Of a stretch of 64,000 bases of DNA, positions 48,981-58,642 are shown piece by piece. Each line of letters begins with the position of its first letter. Positions within the stretch are counted from its first letter, which is position 1. The notes beneath the pieces were generated by a model that worked only from the letters and a program-made list of their open reading frames with translations, searched no databases and was not told the DNA's origin. The stretch covers positions 1,843,001 to 1,907,000 of the forward strand of contig NZ_CP139141.1 in assembly GCF_034059295.1 (NCBI RefSeq). Direction: 5' to 3'. The stretch is from Pseudomonas sp. HR96 (lineage in GTDB: Bacteria > Pseudomonadota > Gammaproteobacteria > Pseudomonadales > Pseudomonadaceae). A program made the position numbers and the translations under genes.

Positions 48981-49652
48981 ATGCATATATTGCTCTGCGA
49001 GGACGATGACCTGATTGCCAGCGGTATCTGCGCCGGCCTCGACGCCCAAGGCCTGACCGTGGACCGTGTGGCCAGCGCTGGGGCGGCCCAGGCCCTGCTG
49101 CTGGCGGCGGATTTCGACGTGGTCATCCTCGACCTCGGGCTGCCCGACGAGGACGGCCTGAAATGGCTCAGGCGCGTGCGCCAGCAGGGTCAGAGCCTGC
49201 CGGTGCTGGTGCTGACCGCGCGCGACACTATCAGCGACCGCGTGGCGGGGCTTGAGGCCGGCGCCGACGATTACCTGCTCAAGCCTTTCGACCTGCGCGA
49301 GCTCAGCGCCCGTCTGCACACCCTGGTGCGGCGAGCAGCCGGGCGTGCGGTCAACCTGATCGAGCACGGGCCGCTGCGCTACGATCCCAGCCGGCGCGAG
49401 ACCTGGCTGGCCGGTCAGCCCGTCGACCTGTCGCGCCGCGAACAGGCGCTGTTGCAGGCCCTGCTGCACAATCGCGGCCGGGTGCTGTCCAGCGAGCAAC
49501 TCAAGGACAGCGTCTACGGCTTCGCCGACGAGGTCGAAAGCAACGCCTTGAACGTCCATATTCATCACCTGCGGCGCAAACTGGGCAGTCGCATCGTCGA
49601 GACGGTCCGCGGCCTGGGCTATCGCCTGGGCCCGGCCGAGGCGGCGTCGTGA
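48981..49652 (+). CDS. OmpR-family response regulator
   Basis: 223 residues from the ATG at 48981 (MHILLCEDDDLIASGICAGL). Receiver with acidic pocket E7/D8 and phospho-acceptor D51 (VVILDLGLPDEDG), and conserved K in LLKPFD. Winged-helix C-terminus (SSEQLKDSVYGFADEVESNA, LNVHIHHLRRKLGS). Closest in style to QseB/PmrA/TctD regulators. The kinase start overlaps its stop (GTGA). Confidence 0.93.
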   Translation: MHILLCEDDDLIASGICAGLDAQGLTVDRVASAGAAQALLLAADFDVVILDLGLPDEDGLKWLRRVRQQGQSLPVLVLTARDTISDRVAGLEAGADDYLLKPFDLRELSARLHTLVRRAAGRAVNLIEHGPLRYDPSRRETWLAGQPVDLSRREQALLQALLHNRGRVLSSEQLKDSVYGFADEVESNALNVHIHHLRRKLGSRIVETVRGLGYRLGPAEAAS

Positions 49653-50983
49653 GCCTGCGCCTGCGCTTGACCCTGACCTTGGGCAGTGCGTTCATCCTGA
49701 TCTGGGCGCTGGCGACTGCCTGGATGTTTCGCGACCTGCGCAGCCAGATGATGGTCTCCCTGGACCAGCGCCTGGTCGCCTCGGCGCGCATGGTCGCCGG
49801 GTTGGTCGACCAGCTGCCGCAACCCTTGTCCAGCGCCGGCAACGGCACGCGGTTCAGCGCCGACCAGCTGAGCATTCCGGATGGCATGGCTTGCCAGGTC
49901 AGCTCGTTGCGCGGTGAAATCCTTGCGCGCAGCCATGCCAGCGCCCCGCAGAATATCGACGACCAGCGCAGCGGCTTTCACGATCAACAGATCGACGGCG
50001 CGCCCTGGCGCAGTTTCACCCTGGCCCGCGGCGATGTGCGCATCACCACTGCCGATCGCCAGCAAGAGCGCGAGGCCCTCAACCGCTCGGTGGTGCTGGC
50101 CACCTCGGCGCCGGTGCTGATGGCCCTGTTCGGCAGCCTTGCAGTGCTGTGGTGGGGGCTGGGGCAAGGCCTGGCTCCCCTCAAGCGCATGCGCGAAGCG
50201 CTGACCCGGCGCAGCCCCGATTCGCTCGAACCGCTGCAGTTGCCCGATTTGCCAGCCGAATTGCAGCCGTTGCTCGACACCCAGAACCAGCTGTTGCTGC
50301 GCACCGCCCAGGCCTTGGAGCGCGAACGCCGCCTGACTGGCGATGCCGCCCATGAGCTGCGCAGCCCGCTGACGGCCATCAAGACCCACCTGCAGGTGGC
50401 CCGCATGACCGCTGGCGATGCGCGCGAACAGGCTCTCGAACACGCCGAGCAGGGCACCGACCGCCTGCATCGTACCCTCGAGCAATTGCTGATGCTGGCG
50501 CGCGTCGAAGGCAGCCTGTCGTTCGACGACGGCCTGCACTGCACCATGCAGCAGGTCGCCCGTCTGGCCCTGGAGGACGCCCACCATGGCAGCGGGCAGA
50601 TCGAAGCGTACGAGACCCCAGCCTTGCCTCAGGTGCCCCTCGCGGTTCCGGCCAGCCTGGCGGTCGCCGCCTTGCGCAACTTGCTGGAAAACGCCCTGCG
50701 CCACGGCCAGAGCGCGGCGGGCAGGGCGGTGCAGTTGCACCTGTCGGTGGTCGGCGGCCGGGCGCGGTTCGAGGTCCGCGACCAGGGCCCGGGCATCGCC
50801 GCGCACGATCTCGAAAACCTCACTCGGCGCTTCTGGCGCACCGGGCAGGGCGCCGGCTCCGGGTTGGGGCTGGCCATCGTCCAGGCGATCGTCCAGCGTT
50901 GCGGCGGGGCTCTGCATTTTGACAGCGAGCAGGCCGGGCTGCGGGTGACCCTCGAGCTGCCGATGGTGGGCGCGAGTCATTGA
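49649..50983 (+). CDS. sensor histidine kinase
   Basis: 444 residues from a GTG at 49649 overlapping the regulator stop. Two TM helices (FILIWALATAWMF and VLMALFGSLAVLWWGLG) bracket a periplasmic domain of about 130 residues with a single visible Cys. Dimerisation box with phospho-acceptor H235 (GDAAHELRSPLTAIKTHLQV). ATPase boxes N (RNLLENALRHG), G1 (VRDQGPGI) and G2 (GAGSGLGLAIV). Pairs with the regulator at 48981 in the QseC/PmrB class. The signal is unknown. Confidence 0.93.
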   Translation: MSLRLRLTLTLGSAFILIWALATAWMFRDLRSQMMVSLDQRLVASARMVAGLVDQLPQPLSSAGNGTRFSADQLSIPDGMACQVSSLRGEILARSHASAPQNIDDQRSGFHDQQIDGAPWRSFTLARGDVRITTADRQQEREALNRSVVLATSAPVLMALFGSLAVLWWGLGQGLAPLKRMREALTRRSPDSLEPLQLPDLPAELQPLLDTQNQLLLRTAQALERERRLTGDAAHELRSPLTAIKTHLQVARMTAGDAREQALEHAEQGTDRLHRTLEQLLMLARVEGSLSFDDGLHCTMQQVARLALEDAHHGSGQIEAYETPALPQVPLAVPASLAVAALRNLLENALRHGQSAAGRAVQLHLSVVGGRARFEVRDQGPGIAAHDLENLTRRFWRTGQGAGSGLGLAIVQAIVQRCGGALHFDSEQAGLRVTLELPMVGASH

Positions 50984-51079
50984 TGGTTACACAAGCGGCC
51001 TGTCCCGGGGCGGCGCTTGGGAGGTAACCTAGCCTGGCTTGTTGCCCAAGCACTCAACTCATGGATGGAGAGAGCGCCA

Positions 51080-51640
51080 ATGACCGGCTGCCCCGCTGTA
51101 TCTGCCCACAAGACTCCCGGCATTACCCTGCTTGACGCCCTTGGCAGCGACGCCATGGCAATCAGCCGCCTGATCGATCACAGCGTCCGCACCGGCTGCG
51201 CGGTCGACCACCGCAACGATCCCCAACTGCTCAACACCTGGCTGCGCAGCAGTTCACCCGCGCGCCTGTTGCGACTGCTCGATCAGGGCCACATCCACGC
51301 CCGCCTTGCACTGATGCACAGCCGACCGGTGGGCGTGGCCCTGGCCCACGCCGATGGCGAAATCCTGCATTGCTACGTGTTGTCGGAATTCAGTCGGCGC
51401 GGCGTAGGCACCGCGCTGATGAGCGAGCTCGAAGAGCAGCTGCTCGAGCGCGGCTGCGTCACAGCATGCCTGAGCAGCAACCTGACGGGCCAAGGGTTCT
51501 ATCGGCACCTGGGCTACCGCGAGGTCGGCCAGCCGTTGCGCATGGGCGGCCTGACGCTGACGCCGATGGAAAAGAGCCTCGTGCGCCCGGCGATGGGTGA
51601 GTGGGTAGAGCGCTTGTCGCATCGGCTGGTGGGGGGGTGA
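51080..51640 (+). CDS. GNAT family N-acetyltransferase
   Basis: 186 residues from the ATG at 51080, seven bases from GGAGAG. The acetyl-CoA-binding loop lies in YVLSEFSRRGVGTALMSELE (R/QxxGxG/A) and the C-terminal GFYRHLGYREVG is a GNAT signature. The N-terminal 60 residues are a less typical extension. Substrate unknown. Confidence 0.8.
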   Translation: MTGCPAVSAHKTPGITLLDALGSDAMAISRLIDHSVRTGCAVDHRNDPQLLNTWLRSSSPARLLRLLDQGHIHARLALMHSRPVGVALAHADGEILHCYVLSEFSRRGVGTALMSELEEQLLERGCVTACLSSNLTGQGFYRHLGYREVGQPLRMGGLTLTPMEKSLVRPAMGEWVERLSHRLVGG

Positions 51641-51722
51641 ATGTGATCAATCCTGTGGCGGCGGGCCAAGCCCGCGACCTTTTGCTGTGGGTGCAGTGGC
51701 TCGTGGGCCTGGATCGAGACCA

Positions 51723-51756
51723 TAAAAAAACCCGAGCCTCGCGGCCCGGGTTCTTT
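51723..51756. terminator. terminator downstream of acnB
   Basis: ACCCGAGCC TCGC GGCCCGGGT forms a 9-bp stem with one mismatch; a run of seven A on the left gives a U-run for the leftward acnB transcript and TTCTTTC follows on the right. It lies 40 bp after the acnB stop and can stop the GNAT transcript as well. Confidence 0.8.
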
Positions 51757-51795
51757 CACTTCAGCTGACCCCGCCGGTTGGGCGGGTGCTCAACC

Positions 51796-54405
51796 TCAGG
51801 CCTGCACGACCGGGATGTTCGCATTGGCTGCGGCATCGCGGAATTCGGCGATCTGGTCGAAGCTCAGGTAGCGGTACACGTCCGCCGCCATGCTGTCGAT
51901 GCTCGCCGCATAGCCCATGTATTCCTCGACACTCGGCAGCTTGCCGAGAATCGAAGCGACTGCGGCCAACTCGGCCGAAGCCAGGTACACGTTGGCGCCA
52001 TCGCCCAGACGGTTGGGGAAGTTGCGCGTGGAGGTCGACACTACGGTGGCGTTCGGCTCGACCCGTGCCTGGTTGCCCATGCACAGCGAGCAGCCCGGCA
52101 TTTCCATGCGCGCGCCAGCCTTGCCGTAGATGCCGTAGTAGCCTTCTTCGGTGAGCTGGTGGGCGTCCATCTTGGTCGGCGGCGACAGCCACAGACGGGT
52201 CGGCAGCTGCCCCTTGACCTTGTCCAGCAGCTTGCCTGCTGCGCGGAAATGGCCGATGTTGGTCATGCACGAACCGATGAACACTTCGTCGATCTTCTCG
52301 CCAGCCACGCTCGACAGCAGGCGGGCATCGTCCGGGTCGTTAGGCGCGCAGAGCACAGGCTCCTTGAGGTCGGCCAGGTCGATTTCGATGATTTCTGCGT
52401 ATTCGGCATCGGCATCGGCGCTGAGCAGATCCGGCTGGGCCAGCCAGGCTTCCATCGCCAGGGCGCGGCGTTCCATGGTGCGTGCATCGCCGTAGCCTTC
52501 GCTGATCATCCAGCGCAGCAGGGTGATGTTCGACTTCAGGTACTCGGCGATGGCCTTTTCCGGCAGCTTGATGGTGCAACCGGCGGCCGAGCGCTCGGCC
52601 GAGGCGTCGGACAGCTCGAAGGCCTGTTCGACGGTCAGGTCGTCAAGGCCTTCGATTTCCAGGATGCGCCCGGAAAAGGCGTTGATCTTGCCCTTCTTCT
52701 CGACGGTCAGCAGGCCTTTCTGGATGGCGTAGTAAGGGATTGCATGCACCAGGTCACGCAGGGTGATGCCTGGGTTGAGCTTGCCCTTGAAGCGCACCAG
52801 TACCGACTCCGGCATGTCCAGCGGCATCACGCCGGTGGCGGCGGCGAAGGCGACCAGGCCGGAACCGGCCGGGAACGAGATGCCGATCGGGAAGCGGGTG
52901 TGCGAGTCGCCGCCGGTGCCGACCGTGTCAGGCAGCAGCATGCGGTTCAGCCAGCTGTGGATGATGCCGTCGCCAGGGCGCAGCGACACGCCGCCACGGG
53001 TGCGGATGAAATCCGGCAGGGTGTGGTGGGTGGTGACGTCGATCGGCTTCGGATAGGCCGCGGTGTGGCAGAACGACTGCATGACCAGGTCGGCGGAGAA
53101 GCCCAGGCACGCCAGGTCCTTCAGCTCGTCGCGGGTCATCGGGCCGGTGGTGTCCTGCGAGCCCACGGTGGTCATCTTCGGTTCGCAGTAGGTGCCAGGA
53201 CGCACACCTTTGCCTTCAGCCAGGCCGCAGGCCTTGCCGACCATCTTCTGCGCCAGGGTGTAGCCCTTGCCGGTGTCGACCGGGGCTTCGGGCAGCTTGA
53301 ACAGGTCGGTAGGGCCCAGGCCCAGTTCGGCGCGAGCCTTGTCGGTCAGGCCGCGGCCGACGATCAGCGGAATACGGCCGCCAGCGCGGACTTCGTCGAG
53401 CAGTACCGGGGTCTTGAGTTCGAAAGTGGTGATCACTTCGTCGCTGTCGTGCTTGCAGACCTTGCCCTGGTGCGGGTACAGGTCGATCACGTCGCCCATG
53501 TTGATGTTCGATACATCGAATTCGATCGGCAGAGCGCCGGCGTCTTCCATGGTGTTGTAGAAGATCGGCGCGATCTTGGAACCGAAGCAGAAACCACCGG
53601 CGCGCTTGTTCGGCACGTAAGGGATATCGGTGCCAAAGAACCACAGCACCGAGTTGGTCGCCGATTTACGCGACGAACCGGTACCCACTACGTCACCGAC
53701 ATAGGCGACCGGGAAGCCGTCGCCGTACATCTGGGCGATCTGCTTCATCGGGCCGATCGAGCCTTGCACGTCGGGGACGATACCGTCGCGGGCCATTTTC
53801 AGCATCGCCAGGGCGTGCAGCGGGATGTCCGGGCGCGACCAGGCGTCAGGGGCAGGGGACAGGTCGTCGGTGTTGGTCTCGCCGGTGACCTTGAAGACTC
53901 GCAGGCTGATCTTGTCAGCCAGGGTCGGACGCTTCTTGAACCACTCGCCATCGGCCCAGGACTGCAATACGCCCTTGGCGTGCTGGTTGCCATTCTTGGC
54001 TTTTTCGGCGACGTCGTGGAAGGCGTCGAACATCAGCAGGGTGTGCTTGAGTTGCTCTGCGGACACGGCGGCGAGGTCGGCGTCGTCCAGCAGTTCGACC
54101 AGAGTGGCGATGTTGTAGCCGCCCTGCATGGTGCCGAGCAGCTCGACCGCACGTTTCTTGTCGAGCAACGGCGAGGTCGCTTCGCCCTTGGCCAGCGCGG
54201 AAAGGAAGCCGGCCTTGACGTAGGCGGCTTCGTCCACTCCCGGCGGCACGCGGTTGGTAATCAGGTCAACGAGGAACGCTTCTTCGCCGGCAGGGGGATT
54301 TTTCAGCAGCTCGACCAGGCCTGCGGTTTGTTCGGCGTTAAGCGGCTGGGGCACGATACCCTGGGCGGCACGCTCTTCAATGTGTTTGCGGTAGGCTTCA
54401 AGCAC
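51796..54405 (-). CDS. acnB: bifunctional aconitate hydratase / 2-methylisocitrate dehydratase AcnB
   Basis: 869 residues if started at the GTG at 54405, which has GAGG eight bases upstream and gives the N-terminus [17 protein letters not shown]; an ATG at 54420 adds five residues and contains that GAGG. AcnB architecture: N-terminal HEAT-like domain, swivelling domain, and Fe-S cysteines in [20 protein letters not shown] and [10 protein letters not shown]. This is the main TCA aconitase in growing cells. In E. coli the apo form binds mRNA. A nested inverted repeat lies upstream. Confidence 0.96.
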   Translation of the reverse strand: MLEAYRKHIEERAAQGIVPQPLNAEQTAGLVELLKNPPAGEEAFLVDLITNRVPPGVDEAAYVKAGFLSALAKGEATSPLLDKKRAVELLGTMQGGYNIATLVELLDDADLAAVSAEQLKHTLLMFDAFHDVAEKAKNGNQHAKGVLQSWADGEWFKKRPTLADKISLRVFKVTGETNTDDLSPAPDAWSRPDIPLHALAMLKMARDGIVPDVQGSIGPMKQIAQMYGDGFPVAYVGDVVGTGSSRKSATNSVLWFFGTDIPYVPNKRAGGFCFGSKIAPIFYNTMEDAGALPIEFDVSNINMGDVIDLYPHQGKVCKHDSDEVITTFELKTPVLLDEVRAGGRIPLIVGRGLTDKARAELGLGPTDLFKLPEAPVDTGKGYTLAQKMVGKACGLAEGKGVRPGTYCEPKMTTVGSQDTTGPMTRDELKDLACLGFSADLVMQSFCHTAAYPKPIDVTTHHTLPDFIRTRGGVSLRPGDGIIHSWLNRMLLPDTVGTGGDSHTRFPIGISFPAGSGLVAFAAATGVMPLDMPESVLVRFKGKLNPGITLRDLVHAIPYYAIQKGLLTVEKKGKINAFSGRILEIEGLDDLTVEQAFELSDASAERSAAGCTIKLPEKAIAEYLKSNITLLRWMISEGYGDARTMERRALAMEAWLAQPDLLSADADAEYAEIIEIDLADLKEPVLCAPNDPDDARLLSSVAGEKIDEVFIGSCMTNIGHFRAAGKLLDKVKGQLPTRLWLSPPTKMDAHQLTEEGYYGIYGKAGARMEMPGCSLCMGNQARVEPNATVVSTSTRNFPNRLGDGANVYLASAELAAVASILGKLPSVEEYMGYAASIDSMAADVYRYLSFDQIAEFRDAAANANIPVVQA

Positions 54406-54521
54406 AGTTATTACCCTCATCAGTGGTCCCGGTCCGGGACGCTCATCCAGAGAACACCGACACCCGTGCGCATCCGACGGCTTTTTGAGCCGTTCAGCCA
54501 GGGTGGCGGATATCCCTTGCA

Positions 54522-54655
54522 GAAGCTGTTTTCAAAGTTTTACGCCTGTAGAAGGGCGGAGCTTGATGAGGGCCGACGACCGGGCGGATTGACCACCCGG
54601 ACGCCAACACCCTTCTACTGGATGACTGTGCTCGTGACGCTTTGAAAACAGCTTC
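54522..54655. repeat. 134-bp nested inverted repeat (MITE-like) upstream of acnB
   Basis: The ends are 16-bp perfect inverted repeats, GAAGCTGTTTTCAAAG at 54522-54537 and CTTTGAAAACAGCTTC at 54640-54655. Inside are GTAGAAGGG (54548-54556) facing CCCTTCTAC (54610-54618), and CCGGGCGG facing CCACCCGG at 54580-54600. There is no coding potential. It fits a small non-autonomous transposable element or a structured leader RNA of acnB. Confidence 0.8.
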
Positions 54656-54803
54656 CAACGGACATTGGCGCCTTAATAAGGCCGGATGATTCTACGGCAA
54701 TTTATCGATAAAGGTAAGTTAGGCCCCACATGTTCTGGGGTGTAAGTGGCTGGACAAAGGGCTAACATGGGCTTCGTTTCGCCGCCGGGCCCTGTTTCAA
54801 GCC

Positions 54804-55268
54804 ATGTCCAACCAATCCATCAAGACGCCCTGCGTGGGCCTGTGCTCCACGGTCTACGGTGACCTCGTGTGCCGGGGCTGCAAGCGTTTCCACCATGAAG
54901 TGATCCACTGGAACGGTTACGACGAGGAGCAGAAACGCGCGGTCTGGACCCGCCTGGAGCACCTGTTGGTGCAGGTGATGGAGGCCAAGCTCGAGGTCTT
55001 TGACCCCCGGCGCCTGCGTGAACAGCTGGAGCAGCGCAAGATCCGCTTCGTCGCCCATCAGTCCGAATACTGCTGGGCCTACCAGTTGCTGGCCCGCGGT
55101 GCGCGGGTGATCAAGGAGCTGGAGGCCTACGGCATCGTGCTGCTGCCGGAGTTTCGCGACTGGGAGCTGCCGCAACTGCGCGACGCCATCGATCGGGAAT
55201 TCTTCCTGCTGTCCGAGGCCCACTACGAGCGCTACATCGCTCCAGGTTTCCTGCGCGACGCCCTTTAG
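54804..55268 (+). CDS. DUF1289 domain protein
   Basis: 154 residues. N-terminal cysteine cluster C10, C14, C23 and C26 in KTPCVGLCSTVYGDLVCRGC, the DUF1289 signature, followed by KRFHHEVIHWNGYDEEQKRA. It is probably a small metal or Fe-S-binding domain, with a longer alpha-helical C-terminal part specific to pseudomonads. Function unknown. Convergent with the universal stress protein gene. Confidence 0.85.
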   Translation: MSNQSIKTPCVGLCSTVYGDLVCRGCKRFHHEVIHWNGYDEEQKRAVWTRLEHLLVQVMEAKLEVFDPRRLREQLEQRKIRFVAHQSEYCWAYQLLARGARVIKELEAYGIVLLPEFRDWELPQLRDAIDREFFLLSEAHYERYIAPGFLRDAL

Positions 55269-55304
55269 GGTCGAGCCTGCTCGGCAACAGGAGGGTCATC
55301 CCCC

Positions 55305-56165
55305 TCAGCGCCTCGCCAATTCCACCAGATGGTCGATGATCTCCTCGGTCTTGAGCACCAGCACATCGCTTTCCAGCGCATCGAGTACCGCCTCGGCAGT
55401 GTTGCCGATCAGCGCCCCTGACAGCCCGCTGCGGGCCACGGTGCCGATCACTGTCACCGCCGCTTCGAGCTTGTGCGCCATATAGGGGATCAGCACATCG
55501 GCCGGCCCCTCCTCGATGTGCAGGTGCAGGTCGTCGATGGCAAAGCGCTGTTGGAACGCGCGACACGCCTCGCGGTAGCGCGCCTCGACGCTGTCGGCGC
55601 GCGGCGCCAGCGGGTCGGGGGCCGAGAGCATGGGCGCCGGGTGCGCACAGACCACATGCAGCGCGCCCTTGGCCAGCTGGGCCAGGTCCTGGCCGTGGTC
55701 GATGATGCCATCGTGCAGATGCTGGTGACCGTCGTCGGGATTGCCGACATCTACCGCCGCGAGAATGTTCGCGGCATGCCAGGGCCGCTCGGTCTTGACC
55801 ATCAGCACGGCGCTCGGGCATTCGCGCAGCAGCTTCCAGTCGACCGGCGTCAGCAGGGCCTTTTTCAGCGACTGCTCGGCGCGATGACGCTTGATCACCA
55901 GGGCGCAGCCCTCGGCCTGCTGTACGCCGATGATGGTCTCATGCAGGCTGCCACTCCAGGCCTGTTCGGCCGAGGCGCTGTAACCTTGTTCTACCAACCC
56001 CAGCTTGAGCTCGGTGAGCAGGGTTGAGTGGTCCTGGCTGCGGTCGCAGATCAGCAGATGCAGGTGGGCGCCCGTGACCCGGGCGATCAGTTGCCCGCGG
56101 ACCAGGGCCAGGTCGTGTTGCCCGGCGGACTCCAGAACCACCAGGATGCTGCGGATGCCTTGCAT
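55305..56165 (-). CDS. tandem-domain universal stress protein (UspE-like)
   Basis: 286 residues with two Usp domains. The first starts GIRSILVVLESAGQHDLALV and the second ILAAVDVGNPDDGHQHL. The second domain ends AAVTVIGTVARSGLSGALIG and NTAEAVLDALESDVLVLKTE, with the GTxxxxG...GNTAE ATP-binding-type motif. Cytoplasmic stress-survival factor. Confidence 0.88.
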   Translation of the reverse strand: MQGIRSILVVLESAGQHDLALVRGQLIARVTGAHLHLLICDRSQDHSTLLTELKLGLVEQGYSASAEQAWSGSLHETIIGVQQAEGCALVIKRHRAEQSLKKALLTPVDWKLLRECPSAVLMVKTERPWHAANILAAVDVGNPDDGHQHLHDGIIDHGQDLAQLAKGALHVVCAHPAPMLSAPDPLAPRADSVEARYREACRAFQQRFAIDDLHLHIEEGPADVLIPYMAHKLEAAVTVIGTVARSGLSGALIGNTAEAVLDALESDVLVLKTEEIIDHLVELARR

Positions 56166-56304
56166 GGTGCGGTCTCCGGATGCTCATCATCTATGCAGGA
56201 TAGCCGCAGCTTCCCCGGCGTCCATCGCGCCGTTGCTCTGCCTCGCATATCCCGGCTGCGCGGCCTTGCGTATAATCCGTCGCTTTTGCTCCGGGGACTG
56301 GCTC

Positions 56305-56904
56305 ATGCTGCCTGAAATTCATGCCTTTCTGGGTTGCCGCACGCCGGCCGCCTGGGTCGAGGCGGCGCTGGCCGACCAGCCGACCATGCTGATCGACCAC
56401 AAGAATTGCGAATTCAAAGCCGCCAGCACGGCCATGAGCATGATGGCCAAATACGGCGGCCACAGTGACCTGGTGATGATGATGTCGCGCCTGGCCCGCG
56501 AGGAACTGGTGCATCACGAACAGGTGACGCGCCTGATGAAGAAGCGCAAGGTCGAGTGGCGCCAGCTGTCGGCCAGCCGCTATGCCTCCGGCCTGCGCAA
56601 GCTGGTGCGCAGCCACGAACCGGTCAAGCTGGTGGATACCCTGGTGGTCGGGGCCTTCATCGAAGCCCGCAGCTGCGAGCGTTTCGAGGCGGTGGTACCA
56701 CACCTGGACGAGGAACTGGGCAAGTTCTATTTCGGCCTGCTGAAAAGCGAATCACGGCATTTCCAGGGCTACCTGAAGCTGGCCTATCAGTACGGCGACG
56801 CGGCCGACATCGACAACACCATCGAAAAGGTGCGGGCTGCCGAAGCCGAACTGATCGAAAGCCCGGACGTGGAATTTCGCTTTCACAGCGGCGTGCCAGC
56901 CTGA
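56305..56904 (+). CDS. miaE: tRNA 2-methylthio-N6-isopentenyl-A37 hydroxylase MiaE
   Basis: 199 residues, start at 56305 (MLPEIHAFLGCRTPAAWVEA). Diiron motifs: KNCEFKAASTAMSMM, REELVHHEQV (ExxH), FIEARSCERFEAV and SESRHFQGYL (ExxH). It hydroxylates ms2i6A37 of tRNA in an O2-dependent step. Confidence 0.93.
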   Translation: MLPEIHAFLGCRTPAAWVEAALADQPTMLIDHKNCEFKAASTAMSMMAKYGGHSDLVMMMSRLAREELVHHEQVTRLMKKRKVEWRQLSASRYASGLRKLVRSHEPVKLVDTLVVGAFIEARSCERFEAVVPHLDEELGKFYFGLLKSESRHFQGYLKLAYQYGDAADIDNTIEKVRAAEAELIESPDVEFRFHSGVPA

Positions 56905-56928
56905 CCCTCGCCACCAGGCGCTCATGAG

Positions 56929-57969
56929 CTAGTGGCGGTGTCTGTGGTGGATGTCCGGGAAGTGCGGATGGCTATGGGTCATCTGCGCATGTTCGTGGAC
57001 ATGGCTATGGGCCCCACTACCGCTCCATTCGAAGTCATGCTCGTGCTGATGGTGTTCATCGTGGACGTGACGATGCCCGTGAGTCAGCGGTGCGTGTCGG
57101 TGCTCGTGCAGATGAGTTTCGGTGAGGTGCAGCCAGACGCCGACGGCCATCAGCAGCGCGGCGATCCAGAACGACAGGGAGACGGATTCACCCAGCGCGA
57201 AGACGGCGATCGCTGCCCCCAGAAACGGCGCGGTGGAAAAGTACGCCCCGGTGCGCGCCGAGCCCAGGCCGCGTAGCGCCAGTACGAAAAATACCAGGCT
57301 GACGCCGTAGCCCAGAAAGCCCAGCGCCAGGGTTGGCGCCAGCAGCCCAGGGTCGTCGAGCCGGGCACCCAGCAGCAGCGCCAGCGAACAATTGACCAGG
57401 CCGGCGACCAGGCCCTTGAATCCGGCGACGAACAGGGCGTCCGACGCCGACACCTTGCGGGTCAGGTTGTTGTCGATAGCCCAGCACAGGCAGGCCAGGG
57501 CGACGGCGCCAAGCCCTGGCCAACTGTCGACCTGCACGGCTTGCCCCGGCCAGGCCAGCACCAGGCCGCCGGCGATGATCGCGAGCATGCCCCAGACGAT
57601 CCGCCGGTCGGCGTTTTCCTTGAACACCACCCAAGCCAGCAACGCCGTCAGTACCGCCTCCAGGTTGAGCAGCAGGGATGCGGTGGCGCCGCTGGTTCGG
57701 CTCAAGCCATACATCAGCGCCAGCGGCCCCAGCACGCCGCCGAAGGCGACGGCGCCGAGCAGCCAGGGCCATTCTGCAGACGGCAGGCCGACGCGTTTCC
57801 AGCCCCGGTCGCGAATCAGGCGGGCGAGCGTCAGGCCCAGGCCGCTGCCCAGGTAGAGCAGGCCTGCGAGTAGCGCTGGAGCGATGTCCAGGCCCAGCCG
57901 CTTGGCCAGCGGCGTACTGGCGCCGAACAATGCTGCCGCGCCCAGTGCGTAGATGATGCTCAGATTCAT
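56929..57969 (-). CDS. DMT/EamA family transporter with His-rich tail
   Basis: 346 residues. Ten TM helices of two EamA repeats (first YALGAAALFGASTPLAKRLG). The last 67 residues after the final helix contain 24 histidines in HxH and HH clusters (HGHRHVHDEHHQHEHDFEW). EamA proteins export metabolites; the tail suggests binding of Ni, Zn or Co, either for transport or for regulation. Such tails are otherwise more typical of cation diffusion facilitators. Confidence 0.85.
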   Translation of the reverse strand: MNLSIIYALGAAALFGASTPLAKRLGLDIAPALLAGLLYLGSGLGLTLARLIRDRGWKRVGLPSAEWPWLLGAVAFGGVLGPLALMYGLSRTSGATASLLLNLEAVLTALLAWVVFKENADRRIVWGMLAIIAGGLVLAWPGQAVQVDSWPGLGAVALACLCWAIDNNLTRKVSASDALFVAGFKGLVAGLVNCSLALLLGARLDDPGLLAPTLALGFLGYGVSLVFFVLALRGLGSARTGAYFSTAPFLGAAIAVFALGESVSLSFWIAALLMAVGVWLHLTETHLHEHRHAPLTHGHRHVHDEHHQHEHDFEWSGSGAHSHVHEHAQMTHSHPHFPDIHHRHRH

Positions 57970-58103
57970 TCCTGGCTCCTGCTGATGACTGCCTGACCTG
58001 CGACTCCCGCTAGCTTGTACGCCAGTGCGGGCGTGGGAGAAAGCCCTGCAGCGTACTTTGCCGCGTCGTCTGGCGGGTGAACCGAAGCAGGCTAACTATT
58101 TTG

Positions 58104-58156
58104 TTGACATCAGCTGCCTAGGCAGTAACATTGTTTGCAGTTAACTGCCTAAGCAG
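58104..58156 (+). promoter_or_regulatory. promoter and tandem operators of the efflux operon
   Basis: TTGACA at 58104-58109 and TAACAT at 58126-58131 form a promoter with 16-bp spacing. The perfect palindrome CTGCCTAGGCAG (58114-58125) fills the spacer, and a second near copy, CTGCCTAAGCAG (58145-58156), lies 31 bp downstream, about three helical turns. Both are placed for repression by the MarR protein encoded next. Binding is inferred. Confidence 0.7.
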
Positions 58157-58168
58157 GCTTTTGCCTTC

Positions 58169-58642
58169 ATGAAACATTTCACTTGCGAAAACTTCCCCGA
58201 GAGCAACCTCGGTCTGTTGATCGGGCGCGCCCACGCGCTCAAGGATCGACTGCTGGAAAAGCACCTGGTCGACGAGGACATCACGGCCGCGCAGTTCAAG
58301 GTGCTGATCATCATGCAGATGACCGACGTGGATACCCCGGCTGAACTCTGCCGTTACCTGGCGCTGGACAGCGGCGCCATGACGCGCATGCTCGACCGCC
58401 TGGAGCAGAAGGGCTTCATAGTGCGCGAGCGTTGCGACGATGACCGCCGGCAGATTCGCCTGGTATTGACCGGTGAAGGCCAACGTCTGGCCGGACGCCT
58501 GCCGCAGATCGGTGCCGAAGCCATGAACGAAATGGTCGGAGTGCTGGAACCTGCCGAATTGGCCAGCCTCGAACAGATTCTAAAAAAGATCCTGCTGACG
58601 GCTGGCGATAGCGTGACCGTCATGCGCATAGGTGATAAATGA
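58169..58642 (+). CDS. MarR family repressor of the efflux operon
   Basis: 157 residues. Winged-helix MarR fold: AAQFKVLIIMQMTDVDTPAE, LCRYLALDSGAMTRMLDRLE and the wing KGFIVRERCDDDRRQIRLVL. Resembles EmrR/MprA, which is released by phenolic and uncoupler-like drugs. Its stop overlaps the start of the outer-membrane gene (ATGA), so it is the first gene of the operon and likely autoregulated from 58104-58156. Confidence 0.9.
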   Translation: MKHFTCENFPESNLGLLIGRAHALKDRLLEKHLVDEDITAAQFKVLIIMQMTDVDTPAELCRYLALDSGAMTRMLDRLEQKGFIVRERCDDDRRQIRLVLTGEGQRLAGRLPQIGAEAMNEMVGVLEPAELASLEQILKKILLTAGDSVTVMRIGDK

